A stretch of DNA of 12,502 nucleotides from Bacillota bacterium (GTDB lineage: Bacteria > Bacillota > Clostridia > Lachnospirales > Cellulosilyticaceae): NCBI GenBank assembly GCA_023412455.1, contig JAEYNQ010000249.1:1-12502 (forward strand), given 5' to 3'. Shown here in pieces: positions 1-6,374 of this stretch (positions are counted from its first letter, which is position 1; each line of letters starts with the position of its first letter). A model generated the notes under the pieces. The model made no database searches and was not told the origin of the DNA. It was given only the letters and a program-made list of their open reading frames with translations. The translations under genes and the position numbers were made by a program.

Positions 1-219
1 CGCCTATCCAGGTACTGGGGACTAGGACTTACTATATTAGCCGTTGCTAAACTCTTCTTATTGGATCTTTCACAAGTTACAGCTATACACTATCGCTTGC
101 TTTCTTATTTTGCCTTTGGAGTCATTCTTTTAGGGATTTCTTATCTCTATCAGTTATTTAGTAAAAAGCTAGGACTGGAGGAGATAGCCTTTACGAAGGG
201 AAAGGGGGAAGAGCAATGA
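1..219 (+). CDS. DUF2339-type polytopic membrane protein, C-terminal fragment
   Basis: An open frame runs in from the left edge and stops with TGA at 217-219, giving the last 72 residues of a longer protein. Two hydrophobic stretches are visible, around fragment residues 6-20 (containing VAKLFLLDLSQ) and 33-53, with an arginine-containing loop (HYRLLS) between them and a short charged tail (KGKGEEQ). This alternation, with a KLFLLDLS-like motif before the last helix, resembles the C-terminus of DUF2339 family predicted membrane proteins, which have many transmembrane segments and no established function. The stop codon overlaps the start of the next gene as ATGA, so the two are probably translationally coupled. 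Pairing with a DUF3999 gene supports the family call. The fragment is short, so the call rests on the motif pattern and on the neighbour. Confidence 0.7.
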   Translation, partial: RLSRYWGLGLTILAVAKLFLLDLSQVTAIHYRLLSYFAFGVILLGISYLYQLFSKKLGLEEIAFTKGKGEEQ

Positions 220-1463
220 AAAAGAGAGGTCTAAATGGGGTCATCGCACTGCTGATAGTGGGAGTATATGCTCTTGGGATTTTTGGGAAGCCCATGGTTA
301 CTAAGGAAACATTTAGTAGGAGCATCCAAGCAGTAGGAGAAGGAGACTATATAAGCCTTTTCTTAGATGAAAAAGTTTACGCCCATGCAAGAAGAGATTT
401 AGGAGACTTACGTGTTATAGGAGAAAATGGAGAAGCAGTACCTTATTATATTGCTACAACCTACGACTCTGTCTTGACGGAAGAAATGAACTATAGTGCT
501 GTGATTCAGAATGAATTTAAAAAAGAAGGATGGCTTTATTCGGATATTAAAATAGAAGGCTATGATGAAGCACAAGATGTCCTTATCAATAAAATGGTTT
601 TTGAAATAGAGGGACAGGACTATGCTCAAAAGATAAAGCTCTTTGGAAGCTATGATCAAATGAATTGGTCTTTCCTAAAAGAAGATGTTATTTTTAGTGT
701 AGCTGCAGGTAAAAACACCGAGGTTAGCTTTCAAGAAGCTGTTAAATATCCCTTTTATAGAATAGCAAGAAAACAAGACAAGGAGCAGATAGAACTAAAA
801 GAAGTAGACGCTTATTATAATTGGAAACAAGATAGAGTAGATCATTATCAAAGAGATAAGGTATGGGACTATGAAAGAGTAGAGGAGGAAAAGGTAAGCC
901 GCTTAATTTTTCATAACCCTAATCACCTTCCCATTTATGAAATCCAGCTAAATATCATAGGAAATTTCAAAAGAGACTATGTTCTATGGGGTATTACTGA
1001 AGAAGGCAAAGAAATTGAACTTAGTGCAGGGAATCTTTATGCCATGAATTTTGAAGAATTAGTTTCTAGGTCTACCACTATACCTGTAAGAGATGGGCAG
1101 GATTACCCTCGACTAGAAGTTACTATCCAGAATCAAGATGACAGCCCACTTGAAATCAAAGAAGCAGTAGGGAGCTACGAGGCACATAAATTAGTTTTTA
1201 AAGGTGAGAAAGGGAAAAAGTATACATTAACTTATGGAGAACAAACACTCACTAAGCCTAGGTATGATCTAGAAGCTTATAAGCAAAATATCGAGCATAT
1301 TGCCAAGCTTAAAGGTGAACTAGGTGAAGAAATAGCCATACTTGAAGAAAGTAAAGAAGATAAGCCGTATGATTTTAAGGGAGCTTATACAGTGGTTATT
1401 ATGGCCTTAAGTATGATACTTATTTTTGTTATTATAAGAAGTTTGAAGAAGAGTAGCTTGTAA
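216..1463 (+). CDS. DUF3999-type membrane-anchored extracytoplasmic protein
   Basis: The 415-residue product has an N-terminal hydrophobic segment at about residues 8-24 (signal peptide or anchor), a long hydrophilic beta-rich region, and a C-terminal transmembrane helix at about 388-408 ending in KKSS. This topology puts the bulk outside the membrane with a C-terminal anchor. Family-like features are VYAHARRDLGDLRVI (54-68) followed by a polar NGEAVPYY stretch, and a late LEVTIQNQDDSPLEI (300-314) followed by PRYDL (348-352). Residues 122-203 read like a discoidin/F5-8C type beta-sandwich (SYDQMNWSFL, then YPFYRI and ELKEVDAYY), suggesting sugar or surface binding; this is an inference. The start is supported by GGGGG at 204-208, seven bases upstream, and by the ATGA overlap with the DUF2339-type gene. 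The biological role is unknown. Confidence 0.75.
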   Translation: MKKRGLNGVIALLIVGVYALGIFGKPMVTKETFSRSIQAVGEGDYISLFLDEKVYAHARRDLGDLRVIGENGEAVPYYIATTYDSVLTEEMNYSAVIQNEFKKEGWLYSDIKIEGYDEAQDVLINKMVFEIEGQDYAQKIKLFGSYDQMNWSFLKEDVIFSVAAGKNTEVSFQEAVKYPFYRIARKQDKEQIELKEVDAYYNWKQDRVDHYQRDKVWDYERVEEEKVSRLIFHNPNHLPIYEIQLNIIGNFKRDYVLWGITEEGKEIELSAGNLYAMNFEELVSRSTTIPVRDGQDYPRLEVTIQNQDDSPLEIKEAVGSYEAHKLVFKGEKGKKYTLTYGEQTLTKPRYDLEAYKQNIEHIAKLKGELGEEIAILEESKEDKPYDFKGAYTVVIMALSMILIFVIIRSLKKSSL

Positions 1464-1489
1464 ATAAAACACATGATGAAGGGATAAAT

Positions 1490-1573
1490 AAAAAGATCTA
1501 TCCAACTAGACACTCCTTAAAGTGAGACTTAATCTAAGACTTTAAGGAGTGCTATAGGGAATAGATCTTTTTT
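1490..1573. terminator. Bidirectional intrinsic terminator between convergent genes
   Basis: A perfect 13-bp inverted repeat (CACTCCTTAAAGT at 1511-1523, ACTTTAAGGAGTG at 1539-1551) is enclosed by a second inverted repeat (AAAAAGATCTAT at 1490-1501, ATAGATCTTTTT at 1561-1572). The T-rich end of the outer arm serves the + strand DUF3999 gene, and its A-rich partner gives a T-run on the - strand for fruA. The structure lies between two convergent stop codons, as expected for a shared terminator. A smaller dyad (1578-1587 with 1592-1601) overlaps the fruA stop codon. Confidence 0.85.
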
Positions 1574-1590
1574 ATTTCGTTAAAATAGAA

Positions 1591-3510
1591 TTATTTTGAC
1601 GTGCTATCTATTAAAGGTTTTTTGAGAAAACCTAGGATAAGGGCCCCCACAATAGAACCAATTATAAGAGCAATAATATAACTTACTGGATGACCAATAA
1701 CCGGAACCACAAAAATCCCACCATGAGGGGCATTTAAAGTACAACCCAAAAAGGAAGCAAGGCCACCACTAACAGCTGCACCAATAGCACAAGCAGGGAT
1801 GACACGGAGTGGGTCAGAAGCTGCAAAAGGAATAGCTCCTTCTGTAATGAAAGCAAGTCCCATCACATAGTTAATAATGCCTGATTGACGTTCACGGTTG
1901 GTGAAACGGTTAGCAAAGAAAGTAGTCGCTAAGGCGATGGCAAGAGGAGGCACCATACCACCAATCATAACAGCTGCCATCATAGAGAGATTACCTGCTT
2001 CAAGTGCTGCAATACCTACTACATAGGCTGCCTTATTTACAGGACCACCCATATCAATAGCCATCATACCTGCTAGGATAATACCAACGATGATGCTGCT
2101 AGTAGCCCCCATATTAAGGAGAGTGTTTGTAAGCCATCCATTAATAAGAGCTACAGGTGGGTTGATGATAAAGGAAATAGCTACTGCAATAAGAAAAATG
2201 CCAAGAAGAGGATAAAACAAGGTAGGTTTAAGCCCTTCTAGAGAATCAGGCAGATAGCTAAAGAGTTTTTGAAGGCCTAATACAATATACCCAGCAGAAA
2301 AACCAGCAATAAGGGCACCTAAAAAGCCTGATCCCCCTAAGTTAGCTAACATTCCTCCTACAAAGCCTACGGCAAGGGCAGGGCGTTCGCCAATACTCAC
2401 GGCAATATAACCTGCTAAAACAGGAAGCATGAAACCAAAAGCTACATCACCTATTGATTTAAACCAAGCAGCAGAAGCCAGATTTGATCCTAGATTGTCG
2501 GTATAACCAGCAAGGGTATCAATGAGAAAAGCAAGAGCTATAAGGAGGCCACCACCAATTACAAAGGGGAGCATGTGAGAGACACCATTCATTAAATGTT
2601 TATAAATGATACGTCCTACACCTTCGCTAGTTTGAACTTCGCTATCCCCTTTTGTAGAGTAAGCATTTTGAGTGGGTTCATAAATAGGTGCATCCCCATT
2701 AACCGCACGATTTAAAAGTTCTTCAGCCTTGTGAATGCCATCAGCTACCTTCGTAAGAATAACTTTTTTGCCAGCAAAACGATTCATCTCTACCTTTTTA
2801 TCAGCAGCTACAATAATACATGTAGCCTTTTCAATTTCATCTGGAGTCAGACGATTTTTGACACCAGCAGAACCATTTGTTTCAACTTTAAGATGAATAC
2901 CCATTTCTTTTGCTTTATTGGATAAGCTTTCTGCAGCCATAAAGGTATGAGCAATACCAGTAGGACAGGCAGTAACAGCTAATACTTGATAGCCATCTTG
3001 TTTAGGTTCTTCTTTTGCTTTTGAAGTTTCTTCTACTATTTCACTGCCAAATTTTTCAGTTTCGGCACTATTGATAGAACGTAAAAAGTCTCTTGGAGAA
3101 GGAGCATGAATGAGTTGTTCTCTAAAAGCAGGGTCCATCAGTAAGGTAGAAAGCCTGGAGAGCACTTCGAGATGCGTATCATTAGCATCATTAGGTGCAG
3201 CAATCATAAAGAAGAGATGACAAGGTCCACCATCTAAAGCTTCAAAATCAACACCAGTTTTACTGGTAGCAGCTACTAAGGTTGCCTTTTTAACAGCATT
3301 TACCTTAGCATGGGGAATAGCAATCCCTTCTCCTATTCCGGTAGTGCTTAGGGATTCACGAAGCAAAATCCCTTCTTTATAGTCTTCTTTATTAGAAAGA
3401 TGACCTGTGGCATGCATTAAGTCAATAAGTTGCTCAAGGGCTTCTTGTTTAGAAGCTGCCTTGAAGTTTAAGTCAATACTTTGCTCTTGGAGCAAATCTA
3501 CAATACGCAT
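1591..3510 (-). CDS. fruA: PTS fructose transporter subunit IIABC
   Basis: The 639-residue protein phosphorylates fructose at C1 while importing it through the cytoplasmic membrane, using phosphate passed from PEP through EI and HPr. Domain order is EIIA (about 1-145) with phospho-acceptor His67 in GIAIPHAK, a charged linker (about 148-172), EIIB-fructose (about 173-270) with phospho-Cys182 in TACPTGIAHTF, another linker, then EIIC (about 300-632). EIIC has many hydrophobic helices and the motifs DMGGPVNKAA (486-495), ITEGAIPFAASDP (555-567) and APHGGIF (594-600). Length and A-B-C order match FruA of Firmicutes, and all catalytic residues are present. AGGAGG lies six bases before the ATG. It sits 66 bases downstream of fruK, so the two are probably co-transcribed, ending at the terminator around 1490-1573. 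Related mannose or 2-O-glycerate IIABC proteins are less likely because of the fruK neighbour. Confidence 0.95.
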   Translation of the reverse strand: MRIVDLLQEQSIDLNFKAASKQEALEQLIDLMHATGHLSNKEDYKEGILLRESLSTTGIGEGIAIPHAKVNAVKKATLVAATSKTGVDFEALDGGPCHLFFMIAAPNDANDTHLEVLSRLSTLLMDPAFREQLIHAPSPRDFLRSINSAETEKFGSEIVEETSKAKEEPKQDGYQVLAVTACPTGIAHTFMAAESLSNKAKEMGIHLKVETNGSAGVKNRLTPDEIEKATCIIVAADKKVEMNRFAGKKVILTKVADGIHKAEELLNRAVNGDAPIYEPTQNAYSTKGDSEVQTSEGVGRIIYKHLMNGVSHMLPFVIGGGLLIALAFLIDTLAGYTDNLGSNLASAAWFKSIGDVAFGFMLPVLAGYIAVSIGERPALAVGFVGGMLANLGGSGFLGALIAGFSAGYIVLGLQKLFSYLPDSLEGLKPTLFYPLLGIFLIAVAISFIINPPVALINGWLTNTLLNMGATSSIIVGIILAGMMAIDMGGPVNKAAYVVGIAALEAGNLSMMAAVMIGGMVPPLAIALATTFFANRFTNRERQSGIINYVMGLAFITEGAIPFAASDPLRVIPACAIGAAVSGGLASFLGCTLNAPHGGIFVVPVIGHPVSYIIALIIGSIVGALILGFLKKPLIDSTSK

Positions 3511-3576
3511 ATCTAGCCTCCTAAGTCAGTCAATAGAATGTCAAATGATTAGTAAAAAAGGAATAAGTAAATAAAG

Positions 3577-4476
3577 TTAAGGTGTTAATAAAGCATCAAT
3601 GGTATGTTTTTTTGCCAGCCAAGGAGAGTAAGCAGTAGCACTGCCAGCGGCAGCACCTAACTGAAGGGCTCTATCAAAGGCTTGGTATTTAATAAAACCA
3701 GCAATAAAACCAGCTACCATAGAATCACCAGCACCTACAGTACTGATCAGAGTCCCTTTTGGAATAGAACCCTCCAAAATTTCACCCGTCTCAGTCAGTA
3801 ATAAGGACCCCTCTCCACCACGAGAAATAAGCACGTTTTGGGCACCCTTTTCAAGGAGCTTTTGGCCGTAAGCAATAAGTTCTTCTTTTGTCTTTAGGGT
3901 GACACCAAATAATTCACCTAATTCTTCTTGATTAGGTTTAATAAGGAAAGGCTTATACGGGAGGACATTAAGAAGCAAATCTTTCGTAGCATCCACAACC
4001 ACACGGATTTTTTTGTGACTCAGGTTTTTCATAATGGTCTGATAGATGTGATCAGGGACACTAGGAGGAATACTTCCAGCTAAAACAAGGAAGTCCCCTT
4101 CTTTTAGTACCTCTAGTTTTTCAAATAGCTCCCTTAAGTCTTGGGGAGTGATTTGGGGACCACTGCCATTAATATCAGTTTCTCCACCAGACTTTAATTT
4201 GACATTAATACGTGAAAAACCATTATCTAGGGTAATGAAGTCATGAGCAACCTTTAGTTTGCTTAAGGTGTTTTCAATTTCTTTTCCAGTAAAACCAGCC
4301 ACGAAACCCAGAGCCTTGTTAGGGGTATTTAAGGTGTTAAGGACAATGGAAACATTAATACCTTTTCCACCGGGATAAAGCTCCTCTTTCTTGCTCTTGT
4401 TAATGGCTAGAGTCTTTAAGTTTTCCATGTGCATAACATAATCCAATGAAGGATTAAGTGTAACGGTATAAATCAT
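3577..4476 (-). CDS. fruK: 1-phosphofructokinase
   Basis: This 299-residue PfkB/ribokinase-family sugar kinase converts fructose-1-phosphate made by FruA to fructose-1,6-bisphosphate with ATP in the cytoplasm. The N-terminus MIYTVTLNPSLDYV is typical of FruK and tagatose-6-phosphate kinases. PfkB signature 1 is at 35-41 (PGGKGIN), an internal KPNQEEL is at 180-186, and signature 2 is at 246-257 (TVGAGDSMVAGF) with catalytic base Asp251. Length is normal and nothing is missing. The start has GGGAGG upstream at the usual spacing (the ATG reads as CAT at 4474-4476). It is the first gene of the fruK-fruA operon. Tagatose-6-phosphate kinase (LacC) is the main alternative within the family, but the adjacent fructose PTS makes FruK much more likely. 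Confidence 0.94.
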   Translation of the reverse strand: MIYTVTLNPSLDYVMHMENLKTLAINKSKKEELYPGGKGINVSIVLNTLNTPNKALGFVAGFTGKEIENTLSKLKVAHDFITLDNGFSRINVKLKSGGETDINGSGPQITPQDLRELFEKLEVLKEGDFLVLAGSIPPSVPDHIYQTIMKNLSHKKIRVVVDATKDLLLNVLPYKPFLIKPNQEELGELFGVTLKTKEELIAYGQKLLEKGAQNVLISRGGEGSLLLTETGEILEGSIPKGTLISTVGAGDSMVAGFIAGFIKYQAFDRALQLGAAAGSATAYSPWLAKKHTIDALLTP

Positions 4477-4537
4477 TACTTGTACCTCCCTCAGTTACAG
4501 AAATTTGCATTTTCATAATTTATATAGATAGAGCCTA

Positions 4538-4565
4538 CGATTATAGTTTCCATAACCTTATTATA
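4538..4565 (-). promoter_or_regulatory. Probable fruK promoter -10 with operator-like sequence
   Basis: On the - strand a perfect TATAAT (4565 down to 4560) is followed seven bases later by ATGGAAACTATAATCG (4553 down to 4538). The ATGGAAAC half and its distance from the -10 match the two maltodextrin-type promoters at 4840-4865 and 12236-12260, but the second half of the operator is not conserved. No good -35 lies 16-18 bases upstream (GTTTTT at a 17-base spacing), so the promoter may need an activator. It lies about 85 bases before the fruK ATG. Confidence 0.45.
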
Positions 4566-4620
4566 ATATGACTTTAATTACAAAAAACACATGCTTATTA
4601 AAAATATGTAGTTAATAAAT

Positions 4621-4704
4621 AACTCTATAAAAAGCAAAGTATATTATAGGATTTAAAGAGTGAGAAGTAAAGTTTAAAGAGTTCATTATATATTTAAAAG
4701 AGTT
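4621..4704. repeat. Phased TTTAAAGAGT repeats, possible regulator array
   Basis: Three direct copies start at 4652 (TTTAAAGAGT), 4673 (TTTAAAGAGTT) and 4693 (TTTAAAAGAGTT), at intervals of 21 and 20 bases, about two helical turns. An inverted copy with one mismatch (AACTCTATAAA) lies at 4621-4631. Direct half-sites about 21 bases apart are known for several activator families, so this may be a regulator-binding array for fruK or for the maltodextrin operon. The sequence is AT-rich, so chance cannot be excluded. Confidence 0.45.
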
Positions 4705-4816
4705 ACCCATATATCTCGATTAGAAGTCATTTCAGATTATATTGTTTTGAGTGAATAAAGTAATGGGAAAAGCGTACAGATTGAACAAAAAACAAGACGT
4801 AGGACTAAAATAATAG

Positions 4817-4845
4817 TTGATTTATGTAGGGTAATAAGTTAGAAT
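4817..4845 (+). promoter_or_regulatory. Sigma-A-type promoter of the maltodextrin operon
   Basis: TTGATT (4817-4822) is separated by exactly 17 bases from TAGAAT (4840-4845), a near-consensus housekeeping promoter. Transcription would start around 4852, inside the operator that follows, leaving a leader of about 145 bases before the first gene. The same layout occurs at 12213-12241. Confidence 0.7.
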
Positions 4846-4850
4846 AGGCT

Positions 4851-4871
4851 ATGGAAACGGTACCGAAAAGG
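4851..4871 (+). promoter_or_regulatory. cre-like / LacI-family operator at the maltodextrin start site
   Basis: ATGGAAACGGTACCG (4851-4865) fits the Bacillus cre consensus WTGNAANCGNWNNCW at every fixed position except the last, and it contains the palindrome CGGTACCG. It overlaps the predicted transcription start, where CcpA or a LacI-family maltose regulator would block initiation. A following AAAAGG and a second ATACC (4872-4876) resemble the repeats after the operator at 12246. Which protein binds cannot be told from sequence; no regulator gene is in the window. Confidence 0.6.
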
Positions 4872-4902
4872 ATACCAATTCGTTAAAAATTATTTTTAGA
4901 TG

Positions 4903-4942
4903 TTAAATTGTAAGGGAGGGGAAGCCCTGTGTAGCAATTTAA
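4903..4942 (+). promoter_or_regulatory. Leader hairpin upstream of the solute-binding protein gene
   Basis: TTAAATTG (4903-4910) pairs perfectly with CAATTTAA (4935-4942). Inside, AGGG (4917-4920) pairs with CCCT (4925-4928) around a GAAG tetraloop, leaving a symmetrical 6x6 internal loop. No T-run follows, so it does not look like a terminator. It ends about 54 bases before the chosen start and could affect mRNA stability or translation. Confidence 0.4.
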
Positions 4943-4980
4943 TAGAGAAGGACAGACATAAGACATCAGTGTGACAACAT

Positions 4981-4988
4981 GAGAGGAG
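4981..4988 (+). promoter_or_regulatory. Ribosome binding site that decides the binding-protein start
   Basis: GAGAGGAG at 4981-4988 ends eight bases before ATG 4997, an ideal spacing. It lies inside the reading frame that would start at ATG 4979, which has no ribosome binding site of its own and would put extra residues before a normal lipoprotein signal peptide. The later ATG is therefore preferred. Confidence 0.75.
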
Positions 4989-4996
4989 TTAGAGTT

Positions 4997-6337
4997 ATGA
5001 GACGAAATAAATTATCTAAAGCTTTGCTTGCAGGTTCACTCATTCTAGTGATGGGGGCTTCTGTTGTAGGTTGTGGCAACAAACAAGTGGAGGCTACGCC
5101 TAATGGTGGGCAGGTCCAAGGCAACACAAGTGCCGAAAAAGTAGAAGTAGAAATTTTTCAGTTTAAAGTAGAAATATCAGAAGCACTCCAAAAGGCTGCT
5201 GAGCTCTATATGAAAGAGAATCCTAATGTAACCATTAACCTCCAAACAGTTGGTGGTGGTGATGATTATGGTGCCGCACTTAAAGCCAAGTTCCAGTCTG
5301 GTCAAGAACCTACTATTTTTAATGTAGGTGGACCACAAGATGTGGAGGACTGGAAGGAAAAATTAGAGGATTTAAGTGATCAAAGTTGGGTAGAGCGAGC
5401 AGGAAGTACACTAGGAGCCGTTACTTCAGATAATAAGATATATGGTATGCCTTATGGTGTAGAAGGTTATGGCATCGTTTATAACAAAGCCATCTTTGAA
5501 GCAGCAGGTATTGATGCAACCACTATTGTGGATACAGCTTCTATGGATAAGGCTTTTGCACAGCTAGATGCTAAGATTAAAGCAGGAGAACTAAAAGAGC
5601 AATTCCCATTATTAGAGGCAGTAGTAGAAATGCCTGTTAAAGAAAAATGGGTAACAGGACTTCATAGCTCTAATATTTTTATTAACCAAGAATTTGCAAC
5701 AGGTGCAGAAGCTTATAACGCAAAAGAAATTGCTTTCGAAAAAAGTGAAGAATTTAAAGAGTACGTTGACCTTATGGTGAAATACTCTTCTAATAGTGAA
5801 ACACCTACTAAACTCAATGCTGTAGACTATGCAACACAAGTTGGCCAAGGTCTTGCCATTGAACGTGTAGCAGCTATCCAACAAGGCAACTGGGTATACG
5901 GAGATGTAAAAAATGTAGATGAACAAGTAGCTGAAAACTTAGGCTTCCTTCCAGTAGGTGGGGACAGTATTCCTCTAGGGGTTCCAATGTATTGGGCCAT
6001 TAATACGACTCAACCTGATGCAGAAAAAGCAGCAGCTAAGGACTTCTTAAACTGGCTTTATACTTCTGAAGAAGGCAAAAACATTGTAGTGAATGAGTTT
6101 TTCTTTGTCCCACCATTTACTGGTTATGAAAACTACCCTGCACAAGATGCACTTGGAAAAGAAATTATGCGTTTCCAAGCAGAAGGCAAAACAACGCCTT
6201 GGGTATTTATGGGTTATCCTACCGCTTGGGGTGAAGATGTACTAGGTATTAACATTCAAAAGTATGTTGCAGGGGAGCTTTCTTGGGAAGAAGTCATTGA
6301 AGAGGCCAAGGCAAAATGGATAGAAGCTAGAAAATAG
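4997..6337 (+). CDS. Maltodextrin-type ABC transporter solute-binding lipoprotein
   Basis: The product (446 residues from ATG 4997) is an extracellular family 1 sugar-binding protein that captures the substrate for the two permeases encoded next. Its N-terminus is a lipoprotein signal peptide: MRRNKLSK, a hydrophobic core, then SVVGC with Cys26 as the lipidation site, followed by a flexible polar linker (about 27-50). The mature part has the two-lobe pattern of the family, with VEVEIFQFKVEISEALQKAA at its start, PTIFNVGGPQDVEDW, KIYGMPYGVEGYGIVYNKAIFEAAG (hinge region), and an aromatic-rich end (TPWVFMGYPTAWGED) of the kind that stacks on sugars. A maltodextrin substrate is inferred from malQ and the phosphorylase in the same operon; another alpha-glucoside is possible. 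An upstream ATG at 4979 would add six residues but lacks a ribosome binding site. Confidence 0.88.
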   Translation: MRRNKLSKALLAGSLILVMGASVVGCGNKQVEATPNGGQVQGNTSAEKVEVEIFQFKVEISEALQKAAELYMKENPNVTINLQTVGGGDDYGAALKAKFQSGQEPTIFNVGGPQDVEDWKEKLEDLSDQSWVERAGSTLGAVTSDNKIYGMPYGVEGYGIVYNKAIFEAAGIDATTIVDTASMDKAFAQLDAKIKAGELKEQFPLLEAVVEMPVKEKWVTGLHSSNIFINQEFATGAEAYNAKEIAFEKSEEFKEYVDLMVKYSSNSETPTKLNAVDYATQVGQGLAIERVAAIQQGNWVYGDVKNVDEQVAENLGFLPVGGDSIPLGVPMYWAINTTQPDAEKAAAKDFLNWLYTSEEGKNIVVNEFFFVPPFTGYENYPAQDALGKEIMRFQAEGKTTPWVFMGYPTAWGEDVLGINIQKYVAGELSWEEVIEEAKAKWIEARK

Positions 6338-6374
6338 ATTCTTACAATATAACTCATGGGGGATGGTGATTGAT

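Larger units (their letters stand above)
4477..4978. other. Divergent intergenic control region, no convincing gene
   Basis: This AT-rich 500-base stretch separates fruK (leftward) from the maltodextrin operon (rightward). It contains a probable fruK promoter near 4540-4588, spaced TTTAAAGAGT repeats at 4621-4704, the maltodextrin promoter at 4817-4845, a cre-like operator at 4851-4865 and a leader hairpin at 4903-4942. Possible short reading frames lack ribosome binding sites. I see nothing specific between about 4705 and 4816. Confidence 0.7.

Noticed and set aside
3539..3544. A perfect TTGACA on the - strand between fruK and fruA, suggesting a separate fruA promoter.
   Set aside because: No -10-like sequence lies 16-18 bases downstream; that position is occupied by the fruA ribosome binding site.
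4900..4974. A 24-codon frame starting MLNCKGG in the maltodextrin leader, similar in its first residues (MLN) to a 10-codon frame at 12382-12414.
   Set aside because: Neither ATG has a ribosome binding site. The shared MLN comes from the ATGTTAAAT sequence, which is better explained as a hairpin arm.
4979..4996. An earlier ATG for the solute-binding protein gene.
   Set aside because: It lacks a ribosome binding site and contains the GAGAGGAG that serves ATG 4997, which gives a standard lipoprotein signal peptide.
5612..5926. Open frames on the strand opposite the transporter and enzyme genes (also around 408-659, 6533-6844, 9413-9688, 10001-10240 and 11264-11473).
   Set aside because: They lie within strongly supported genes on the other strand, have no recognisable motifs and have compositions expected of antisense frames.
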